Of a stretch of 21,630 bases of DNA, positions 1 to 6,127 are shown piece by piece (within the stretch, counting starts at the first letter, position 1; each line of letters starts with the position of its first letter). Below the pieces are notes generated by a model that saw only the letters and a program-made list of their open reading frames with translations, was not told the DNA's origin and made no database searches. Both the position numbers and the translations under genes were made by a program. Source of the DNA: an uncultured Candidatus Melainabacteria bacterium (GTDB taxonomy: Bacteria; Cyanobacteriota; Vampirovibrionia; Gastranaerophilales; Gastranaerophilaceae). The stretch covers positions 1 to 21,630 of the forward strand of contig CANNUY010000023.1 of NCBI GenBank assembly GCA_947525005.1, written 5' to 3'.

Positions 1-1001
1 CTCGGCTTAAAGCCAAAGTCGCGCTCCAGCGGCGTAGTATCCGCATAGGTCACAGGCACATCGCCCGGCTGCATCGGTACAAGCTTTTTGTGCGCCTCAA
101 AATCATAATCAGCAGGCAGCACACCTGCACGCAGCAGCTCCTCCTGCAGAATCGTCACAAAGTCCAGCAGATTCTCCGGATGGCTGTTGCCGATGTTGTA
201 CACCTTGTATGGCGGCAGCGGCAGACCATCCTCGCCCACCTTGCGCTCCGGCGGTGCCTGCATCACGCGCTTTACGCCCTCGACAATATCGTCAACATAG
301 GTAAAATCGCGCTTGCAGTTGCCATAGTTGAAAATCTCAATCGTCTTGCCAGCCAGCAGCTTATTCGTAAAGCCAAAGTACGCCATGTCCGGACGACCGG
401 CAGGACCATATACGGTGAAGAAGCGTAAGCCGGTAGACGGAATATTATACAGCTTGCTATAGGCATGCGCCAAAAGCTCGTTAGATTTCTTCGTAGCTGC
501 ATAAAGCGAAACAGGATTATCCACCTTATCATCAGTAGAATACGGTACCTTTTTGTTCGATCCGTAAACGCTAGAGCTGGAAGCGTAAACAAGATGCTCC
601 ACGCCGCTTGCACCGTCGTCGTAGGAATGACGGCAGGCCTCCAATATGTTGTAAAAACCAATCAAGTTACTTTCAATATATGCATCAGGATTTGTGATGG
701 AATAGCGCACGCCAGCCTGCGCCGCCAAATTCACCACGATGCTCGGCTTGTAATCGGCAAAGATTTTGTCTATGAGTGCTTTGTCAGCCAGGTTGCCTTT
801 GATGAAGGTCCACTGTGAGTCGCTGTGCTCGGCAGCGCTGGCAGCGATTTGCTCCAGACGGTATTCCTTGATTGATACGTCGTAGTAGTCGTTCATGTTG
901 TCTAGACCGATGATTTGCACCGGGGACAGGGAGCGCAAAAGCTCCAGGACCAGGTTGCTGCCGATGAAGCCGGCAGCACCGGTTACTAAAATTGTTTGCA
1001 T
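1..1001 (-). CDS. NAD-dependent nucleotide-sugar epimerase, UDP-glucuronate 4-epimerase type (3' end cut by window)
   Basis: About 333 residues are visible and the C-terminus lies beyond the left edge. This is an extended short-chain dehydrogenase of the CapI/LspL group, which interconverts UDP-glucuronate and UDP-galacturonate in the cytoplasm to supply capsule precursors. The N-terminal NAD site reads VTGAAGFIGSN. Further in are NLAAQAGVRYS, the catalytic YAATK (Y-x3-K) preceded by the Ser-rich YASSSSVYG, then RFFTVYGPAGRPDM, and MQPGDVPVTYADT near the end, all hallmarks of uronate epimerases. The ATG at 1001 follows an AAAGGAG site at a good distance. The gene lies 57 bp after galU and is probably co-transcribed with it. 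The specificity call (glucuronate rather than glucose epimerase) rests on these motifs and is likely, not proven. Base composition is GC-balanced, like galU and unlike the AT-rich cassette upstream. Confidence 0.92.
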   Translation of the reverse strand, partial: MQTILVTGAAGFIGSNLVLELLRSLSPVQIIGLDNMNDYYDVSIKEYRLEQIAASAAEHSDSQWTFIKGNLADKALIDKIFADYKPSIVVNLAAQAGVRYSITNPDAYIESNLIGFYNILEACRHSYDDGASGVEHLVYASSSSVYGSNKKVPYSTDDKVDNPVSLYAATKKSNELLAHAYSKLYNIPSTGLRFFTVYGPAGRPDMAYFGFTNKLLAGKTIEIFNYGNCKRDFTYVDDIVEGVKRVMQAPPERKVGEDGLPLPPYKVYNIGNSHPENLLDFVTILQEELLRAGVLPADYDFEAHKKLVPMQPGDVPVTYADTTPLERDFGFKP

Positions 1002-1058
1002 GATATACAATCTCCTTTTGTCAGCATACGAAATGCTTACAATTATTATCTAAGCTTT

Positions 1059-1928
1059 TTAGCCAACTATCTTCTTCAAATACTCCAAGAACTTCTCCTG
1101 CAGCTCCAGTCTGCGCAGCGCGTATTCCACTGTCGCTTCCAAATATCCTTGCTTATCACCTACGTCATAACGACGGCCAACAAAGTCATAAGCATACATA
1201 GCCTGCTCCTTCGCCAGAACCTTCAGCGCATCAGTAAGCTGAATTTCGCCGCCGCGTCCAGGCTCGGTGTGCTCCAGGATGGAGAATATTTCTGGCGTGA
1301 TTACATAGCGTCCCAGTACCGCCAAACGGCTGGGGGCTTCTTCTACAGCAGGCTTTTCTACCATGTCGTTTACTTTATAGATACGCTCTGCATCTGTTAC
1401 TTCGCTTGCTAAAATACCATAAGAGGAAACCTTTTCCTGCGGCACTGTTTTACAGCCAAGCACGCTGGCACCGGTATTGTTATATACGTCCATGAGCTGC
1501 TTTAAGCAGGGATATTCATCGTTATAAACAACATCATCACCTAAGAGAACTGCAAAGGGTTCATTGCCTACGAATGATTTGGCGCACAGAATGGCGTGTC
1601 CCAATCCTTTTGGTTCTTTTTGGCGGATGTAGTGCAGGTTGATGTTGCCAATTTCTCTTACCACTGCTAGCAGGTCGTCCTTGCCGTGCTCACGCAGGTT
1701 TTGTTCCAGCTCAGGGCTGTAGTCAAAATGATCTTCGATGGAGCGTTTGTTGTGGCCGGTGATGATTAAGATGTCTTCAATACCGGATGCAAGTGCTTCT
1801 TCAATGATATATTGGATTGTAGGTTTATCTACGATTGGCAGCATTTCCTTCGGGCACGCTTTTGTTGCGGGCAAGAAGCGGGTGCCTAAGCCTGCAGCGG
1901 GAATTACAGCTTTGGTTATTTTTTGCAT
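1059..1928 (-). CDS. galU: UTP-glucose-1-phosphate uridylyltransferase
   Basis: Makes UDP-glucose from UTP and glucose-1-phosphate, the entry to UDP-galactose and UDP-glucuronate used by surface polysaccharides. The 289-residue protein has the usual GalU length and motifs: AVIPAAGLGTRFLPATKACPKEM at the nucleotide-binding N-terminus, IVDKPTIQYIIEEA, the RQKEPKGLGHAI signature, LGDDVV (metal-binding Asp), and GRGGEIQLTDAL further on. The frame is open upstream to 2000, but the ATG at 1928 (MQKITKAV) begins exactly where GalU proteins begin and has GGAG nine bases upstream, so I use that start. Its upstream neighbour is the scar of a phosphoglucomutase, the enzyme that would feed it glucose-1-phosphate; a working copy must therefore be elsewhere if this route is used. 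Confidence 0.96.
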   Translation of the reverse strand: MQKITKAVIPAAGLGTRFLPATKACPKEMLPIVDKPTIQYIIEEALASGIEDILIITGHNKRSIEDHFDYSPELEQNLREHGKDDLLAVVREIGNINLHYIRQKEPKGLGHAILCAKSFVGNEPFAVLLGDDVVYNDEYPCLKQLMDVYNNTGASVLGCKTVPQEKVSSYGILASEVTDAERIYKVNDMVEKPAVEEAPSRLAVLGRYVITPEIFSILEHTEPGRGGEIQLTDALKVLAKEQAMYAYDFVGRRYDVGDKQGYLEATVEYALRRLELQEKFLEYLKKIVG

Positions 1929-1971
1929 GTTAAACAGCTCCATTTCTTTTGTGTTTGCTCTTATATCTAGT

Positions 1972-2296
1972 TTATTTAAGCAGTTCTTTGGTGCTTGCAA
2001 TCAGCTTTTCAGCAATTTTTTCCGACTGCACTTTACTTTCACCAATCGCGTAAATGTAAGTCTTTAATTTTGGTTCTGTACCAGAAGGACGCACAATTAC
2101 TGAGCAATAATCTTCTAAGGTAATTGGTGCCAGCACCCATTACACCACGCAGTCCGGCGGTACCAAAGGCAAGCTCACAGTAGAAGGCATCTTCTATCTG
2201 TGTTTTGTTATTTTGCATTGCAACAAGCTCTTGATGAAGTTTTTAGTTATCTGCAGTATGCTGCAGCCAAATGTTGCATTCTTCGTTTATGTTCAA
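1972..2296 (-). pseudogene. phosphoglucomutase remnant: N-terminal and C-terminal pieces joined by a large internal deletion
   Basis: Two pieces of an alpha-phosphohexomutase (PgcA-like phosphoglucomutase) are preserved. The upstream piece (about 2120-2296) reads NIWLQHTADN, then a TAA at 2243-2245, then ELVAMQNNKTQIEDAF and LAFGTAGLRGVMGAGTN, the N-terminal signature of the family. The downstream piece (1972 to about 2120) reads LEDYCSVIVRPSGTEP followed by KLKTYIYAIG and runs to a TAA; RPSGTEPK is the phosphate-binding C-terminal signature. The two lie in different frames and the central roughly 450 residues, including the catalytic phosphoserine, are missing. The likely original start is near 2296, after the AAAAGGAG that overlaps the end of the preceding ORF. 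The product cannot be an active mutase. In many genomes pgm and galU are neighbours, so this looks like the native gene destroyed in place. Confidence 0.85.
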
Positions 2297-2303
2297 TTGC
2301 CAT

Positions 2304-2853
2304 TCAGCTCCTTTTGGTGGTATCTTCATAACTCAAAATCTTATCTTCTACATTTTCTCCATCTTGATAAAACTCAACAAGAATTTGCTTTTTCTCAAAA
2401 TTAATCTCGTAGTATATTCCCAATCTATATTCATAAATATAGCAGCTTCTATTGCAATTCTGTTTTGTCATCTTCCTAAGTCTATTCCTATCATTTTCCT
2501 TATCTTGGTAATCAGCACTACTTTTTTTCATTTCAAGAACAAGTAAATTATCTAGAATCTCTTTGCCACGACTATGCACTATAATATCCGGCAAAATATT
2601 ATTAAGAAAATCGTCGTCATTAGGTAACTGTTTAATGCTTTTTTATTCCTATTGAATTCAATATCAGCATAATATTTGTTACACTCGTTTTTCTCCAAAT
2701 GCTTATTAAGCTCACACATTAAAGCTCCACACAAGCAACGTTCCGATACCTCTGTATCCAGCAACACATAGTTTTTTTCCATAAAGTCCCTATTGGCTTC
2801 CCTAAAGAAGTCTTTTAAATTCTGATAATTATTTTTTGTTCTGTTATGTCCAT
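2304..2853 (-). pseudogene. PD-(D/E)XK nuclease-like hypothetical protein, interrupted by two -1 frameshifts at A6 runs
   Basis: Reading three frames in order gives one continuous protein of about 180 residues. ATG at 2853 (GAGG nine bases upstream) starts MDITEQK; the frame is lost at an A6 run (T6 on the plus strand, 2832-2837). The next frame carries YQNLKDFFREANRDFMEK, then TEVSERCLCGALMCELN and YYADIEFNRN, and is lost at a second A6 run (2639-2644). The third frame carries LPDIIVHSRGKEI, NLLVLEMKKSSADYQDKEN and YRLGIYYEINFEKKQILVEF to a TGA at 2304. One extra A at each run would restore a single ORF. The D-x(n)-E-x-K arrangement (PDIIVH then LVLEMKK) on a predicted beta-strand core resembles the PD-(D/E)XK nuclease fold; this is motif reading only and the function is unknown. 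Its last codons overlap the ribosome site of the phosphoglucomutase remnant. Confidence 0.6.
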
Positions 2854-2969
2854 TAGCTTATTCCTCAATACTAATGCTAAACTTCTCTGTAAGATTTTTT
2901 GACGAGTATATCCCTTACTTTACACTTATCATATTTAAAAGTAGCCTTAAGAAAATACATAATGTCATT

Positions 2970-3155
2970 TTACACTCTTCTATTGATATATCCTTCTGTC
3001 GCATTCTCCCTATGCTTGATAATACAAGGATTACCAAACACAATTGAATGGCTTGGCACATCGCAGTTAACATAACTATTCGGAGCAATCAGGACATCAT
3101 CACCTATAGTTAGCTTGCCAACAATAGCTGCGTTTATACAATTCTTTTGGAATCT
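2970..3155 (-). pseudogene. serine acetyltransferase-like (CysE-type hexapeptide) C-terminal remnant
   Basis: An open stretch of about 61 codons ending in TAA at 2970 reads NCINAAIVGKLTIGDD, then VLIAPNSYVNCDVPSHSIVF, then GNPCIIKHRENATEGYINRR. This is the last part of a left-handed beta-helix acetyltransferase of the CysE/serine acetyltransferase kind found in capsule loci: the I-G-D-D/V-L-I-A-P-x-S-Y-V-N turns and the GNP-x-x-I-I tail are characteristic. The N-terminal part and catalytic region are gone. A TAA at 3156-3158 closes the frame upstream and no start codon with a ribosome site is present. It is probably a leftover from an earlier version of the variable region, between a broken nuclease-like gene and a broken small membrane gene. 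Confidence 0.75.
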
Positions 3156-3243
3156 TTAATTATACCCGTAGTAATTTTCCATTTCTATGTCCAAACATCC
3201 ATCTTTAACATTTAATGTTCTCTCTCAATATTATTATCTAACA

Positions 3244-3510
3244 TTACTTCGAAACACTTTGTTTATTGTATTTTACATTTATTTTTATATCTACTTCTGC
3301 TTTTACATATTTTATCAGCATTTTCGCTAACATCACAGTCAATACATCAAAAAATAGTAGCATCTTCATCAATTCAATAAACTCATCTGAGCAAAATATT
3401 TTAGCCAACAAACAGCATACTAAATTGAAGAACAAGAAGTATACTAAAATCAAAATAAAATCGTTCTAATAAATTACAGGTGTAAGATTATGCCCATTAT
3501 TATCATTCAT
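3244..3510 (-). pseudogene. small two-helix membrane protein ORF interrupted by an in-frame amber codon
   Basis: ATG at 3510 has GGAG nine bases upstream and begins a hydrophilic 14-residue segment (MNDNNGHNLTPVIY), which ends at a TAG at 3466-3468. The same frame then continues for 74 codons to the TAA at 3244. That part has a strongly hydrophobic helix (FILILVYFLFFNLVCCLLAK), a short acidic stretch (CSDEFIELMK), a second hydrophobic helix (LLFFDVLTVMLAKMLI) and a basic tail. Removing the TAG gives an ordinary small bitopic or hairpin membrane protein of about 88 residues. An in-frame ATG at 3534 overlaps the stop of the HEIGH-motif gene, suggesting the two were coupled. The part after the stop has only a TTG (3453) without a ribosome site as a possible restart. 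I do not recognise the family; it may be a pseudogene or a read-through gene. Confidence 0.5.
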
Positions 3511-3526
3511 ACCTTCAGTCTCCAAT

Positions 3527-4399
3527 TCATCCATTGTTAGTAGTAGGATTCGCATTCCTTTCCTTATTCTCGACTAAGCACTTATATGTTCTAATTACAT
3601 CAATAACTTCCATATTCTTATACCTAACAAATTTACAGGCAAAAACTAACGAGAATATGCTATACACAACAAACTGTATGTAAAATTCAACTTCTGTAGT
3701 ATCAAACTTATTGAAATTGCAAAAAATCAGCAACACTATAAGCAGTGCTAAAAATATCCAACTAACATTTCTGCTTAAACCGTAGATTGCTTCTTTCTTC
3801 TTACTTGTGCGCCCATGGTTTTTATATGCCACATATCGCTTGCAATGTTGGTAGAAAGCTGCTGATTTGATTTTTACTTCATCCTCGCATAATTGGAGTT
3901 CATTAAAGTCACAACATAGCCTATAAGGATAATTTTTAATCATAATGCTATGATTAGATAAAACTGCTCCAGTTTGATTCATTAATAAAAACCACGTTTC
4001 TCGTTCTTTTTGATTACTATTAGCCATGTCATATAATAAAAAAGTATTTTCAGGTTCAGAATTACCTTTGTCAAAACACAAAGGAATCTGTTCTTTAATT
4101 GCCCTTTCAGCTAATCTTGAAATCCCATTGAATCCAGTAGAATATATTTCAGAAAACATATGCCCTATTTCGTGTACGAAACTGCCAAAAATATATACGG
4201 CTACAATTATGTAGATATAAGAAAAGTACTGTATATTGTTTCCAGTTATTTTGATTCCAAGATGTTTTACTATTTCTTCATTAATATATGACAAGTGGTT
4301 AATATCGCAAAACATATAGCCAATGCCTAAGGCGAAAACACCAGGACACATAACACCTAAAAAATCATATATGCCAAACTCTTCAAGCCATTTATCCAT
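3527..4399 (-). CDS. multi-pass membrane protein of unknown function with an HEIGH (HExxH-type) motif
   Basis: I do not recognise this 290-residue protein. It has four predicted membrane helices: about residues 10-31 (GIYDFLGVMCPGVFALGIGY), 58-78 (YFSYIYIIVAVYIFGSFVHE), and two near the C-terminus (WIFLALLIVLLIFCNF; FYIQFVVYSIFSLVFACKFV). Helix 2 runs into HEIGH at residues 76-80, matching the HExxH zinc-protease consensus, followed by MFSEIYSTG. Between helices 2 and 3 is a soluble domain of about 120 residues. The N-terminal DFLGVMCPG pattern resembles membrane proteins of accessory islands, but I would not assign a function from it. The start at 4399 (MDKWLEEF) has AAAGGTGA just upstream; the longer form from 4423 lacks a site. 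It sits apart from the polysaccharide operon, after a roughly 550-bp gap, and precedes the amber-interrupted small membrane ORF. Metalloprotease activity is only a possibility. Confidence 0.72.
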   Translation of the reverse strand: MDKWLEEFGIYDFLGVMCPGVFALGIGYMFCDINHLSYINEEIVKHLGIKITGNNIQYFSYIYIIVAVYIFGSFVHEIGHMFSEIYSTGFNGISRLAERAIKEQIPLCFDKGNSEPENTFLLYDMANSNQKERETWFLLMNQTGAVLSNHSIMIKNYPYRLCCDFNELQLCEDEVKIKSAAFYQHCKRYVAYKNHGRTSKKKEAIYGLSRNVSWIFLALLIVLLIFCNFNKFDTTEVEFYIQFVVYSIFSLVFACKFVRYKNMEVIDVIRTYKCLVENKERNANPTTNNG

Positions 4400-4431
4400 A
4401 GGACTCACCTTTCTTTCGTACAATTAGTCTT

Positions 4432-4464
4432 AAGCTATTTCTGGTTACTTGCATTTAATAGCTT
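4432..4464. repeat. 8-bp perfect inverted repeat in the leader of the HEIGH-motif gene
   Basis: AAGCTATT at 4432-4439 and AATAGCTT at 4457-4464 are perfect inverted copies separated by 17 bases, starting 33 bases upstream of the gene's ATG. There is no T-run after the stem in either direction, so it is not a standard terminator. An operator or leader hairpin is possible; chance in AT-rich DNA is also possible. Confidence 0.35.
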
Positions 4465-4829
4465 AAAAAACATAAATTTTTATGGTTTTTATATGGTATC
4501 TGACTCCAAAAATTTACATGCACAGAAGCCTTTATATCTATTTCATCCGTTATATTAACATAATACCAAATAGAAAAACTTCTCATATTGGTAAATTCCC
4601 TCGTATAATATGTATGTAAGCCAAAGCCGCCGCGCCTACAACGTAAATTTTGTTCCTTGAAAACTAAATATCATCCACCACCAAGGACTCCCTGATGCTA
4701 CAATATTCTTATCGAATCATAGTGAAGGTAACTGCTGACACCTCCTGCGGAATACTTTTGCATGCTATTGCTTTTTAAGCTTGTGGCCTGCCTCATGGGT
4801 CAAATACTGCTTTTTATATTACTTATACT

Positions 4830-4854
4830 AAAAACTTATCAAGCATAATTGATA
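4830..4854 (-). terminator. weak hairpin with T5 tail downstream of the FrhB-like gene
   Basis: On the minus strand TATCAA, a six-base loop and TTGATA (4837-4854) are followed within two bases by five T (4830-4834), about 90 bases after the stop at 4947. The stem is only 6 bp and AT-rich, so this is a weak candidate. Its position, where the polysaccharide gene run ends, makes it plausible as the operon terminator. Confidence 0.25.
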
Positions 4855-4946
4855 GTATAGATTTCTATTCAACCCTAGTTTCGCGAATAAATTCTGTATT
4901 TTTATCATTCTGTTTACAATATTACTCCCGCTTGCCTATTAAAATC

Positions 4947-6101
4947 CTATATACTTATACGAAATCTTCTTAATATATTTAGATATTTACGCTTTAATCT
5001 TTCAATAAATGATATCTTCGTAAATGAATTGATTAAAGAAATAATATCACTGGTTTCTTCCACATCTGAAAAAAAGGCTGCTCGCTTAGAATTCACTTCT
5101 GATACTTTTACTATTGCTGGATTATTTTTTATAGCACAATCTAAATCGACTGATTTTATGAAAATACTTCTTTTGATAGCTTTTAATAAATTCGTTCCTT
5201 TGTTTGAATGAACGATAACTAAGGAAATACCTTTGTCATCATCTAACTCTGGATAATTGTTTTCTACTCCCCAAAAATCAGCAATTGTTATATCACTTAC
5301 TCTCTCTATAGATTTAAACTGACACTGATAACACGATGGTCTTAAATATAAGTTCTGTAGAAAACCTATCATAAAAGGCTCTTGATTTACTTTTTTTATA
5401 TACGTCGTATTATCGTCGAATGAAAACCTAATGGAATATCTCTTCCAACTTTTGTCTTTAACCCTAAAATTGATATTTCTAATAGGTAAATTATTTATTA
5501 CAGAAATACACTTCACATATTTTCTCCATACCAATCTTGATGGAACCCCATGACAAGCTAAATCAATAGTAATAAGATTTTCATATTCTTTTATTAAGAA
5601 TTTTTTTAACGCCTCAACTTGACAAGGTGTACCCGTAAATAAAACTAGCTTTTCATCATTCAAATCATTCCGGCACTGTTTATATATACCAGTGCAATTA
5701 CTTTGAACGTATTTACTACCACGCAATTTATTTAAATTACTTTTATCAGTTACTCGACTATGATATACCTCAAAATTTGCGTCAAACGCGGCTCCATAAA
5801 CAACTCCATTATTGGTTAATACGTAATCAGCTAATGCAGAGAAAATCCCTCCTGAAGAACTAATTAAGCGAATATTTTCCTTTAAATAGTATGCAGCAAA
5901 TGCCTCTGATTTGGTTAAATTTCTTATACGATTATGTGTAGGACAAATCACTTCACATAATCTACAATTTACGCATTTACTACTATCAATATTAGGATAA
6001 TAAAAACCTTCATTATCCTCTATCATTTTTATAGCTGATTGAGGGCAAATATCATAACACGCACTACAACCACAACAAAATTCTTTTTTCTCGTAAAGCA
6101 A
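4947..6101 (-). CDS. Coenzyme F420 hydrogenase/dehydrogenase beta-subunit family (FrhB-like) protein with two [4Fe-4S] ferredoxin motifs
   Basis: The 384-residue protein begins with two C-x2-C-x2-C-x3-C-P clusters (Cys 9, 12, 15, 19 and Cys 43, 46, 49, 53), followed by the FrhB/FdhB N- and C-terminal domains: SSSGGIFSALADY, VVYGAAFD, LFTGTPCQVEALKKFL, CHGVPS, and SDITIADFWGVE near the end. Such proteins often sit next to polysaccharide pyruvyl transferases and flippases in exopolysaccharide loci. Their biochemical role there is not settled; a flavin/Fe-S redox step on a sugar or carrier is the usual guess. The start is a TTG at 6101, supported by a strong GGAGG(AGGG) seven bases upstream; no ATG lies near the first cysteine motif. 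It follows wzx by 26 bp, so it belongs to the same transcript, and it is the last gene before the non-coding gap. Confidence 0.85.
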   Translation of the reverse strand: MLYEKKEFCCGCSACYDICPQSAIKMIEDNEGFYYPNIDSSKCVNCRLCEVICPTHNRIRNLTKSEAFAAYYLKENIRLISSSGGIFSALADYVLTNNGVVYGAAFDANFEVYHSRVTDKSNLNKLRGSKYVQSNCTGIYKQCRNDLNDEKLVLFTGTPCQVEALKKFLIKEYENLITIDLACHGVPSRLVWRKYVKCISVINNLPIRNINFRVKDKSWKRYSIRFSFDDNTTYIKKVNQEPFMIGFLQNLYLRPSCYQCQFKSIERVSDITIADFWGVENNYPELDDDKGISLVIVHSNKGTNLLKAIKRSIFIKSVDLDCAIKNNPAIVKVSEVNSKRAAFFSDVEETSDIISLINSFTKISFIERLKRKYLNILRRFRISI

Positions 6102-6127
6102 CTACAAACCCTCCTCCGCATCAAAAA

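Larger units (their letters stand above)
4400..4946. other. non-coding gap between the FrhB-like gene and the HEIGH membrane protein
   Basis: About 550 bases without a gene I can support on either strand. Most is very AT-rich, with two short GC-richer patches (about 4619-4645 and 4735-4800) that stand out and could be scraps of older sequence. It holds an 8-bp inverted repeat in front of the HEIGH gene and a weak hairpin plus T-run after the FrhB-like gene, each listed separately. I see no transposase fragment, tRNA-like cloverleaf or repeat array. The promoter for the HEIGH gene should lie in its low-coordinate half, but I could not pick convincing -35/-10 boxes. Confidence 0.6.

Noticed and set aside
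90..818. Plus-strand and other-frame ORFs of 110-130 codons opposite the epimerase gene
   Set aside because: They are mirror frames of a clearly conserved epimerase, lack ribosome sites and have no family motifs.
2213..2546. Plus-strand hydrophobic ORFs of 63-91 codons
   Set aside because: They lie opposite the phosphoglucomutase remnant and the nuclease-like gene; the minus-strand reading gives recognisable protein signatures, the plus strand does not.
4640..4680. Plus-strand TTCCTTGAAAACTAAATA, similar to spacer sequences near rRNA or some mobile elements
   Set aside because: No rRNA, tRNA or transposase sequence is adjacent; the similarity is a short string and not evidence of an element.
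4698..4796. 32-codon minus-strand ORF (MRQATSLKSNSMQK...) in the non-coding gap
   Set aside because: Very short, no ribosome site before the ATG, no recognisable family, and the strong GGAGGTG inside it is not followed by a well-spaced start.
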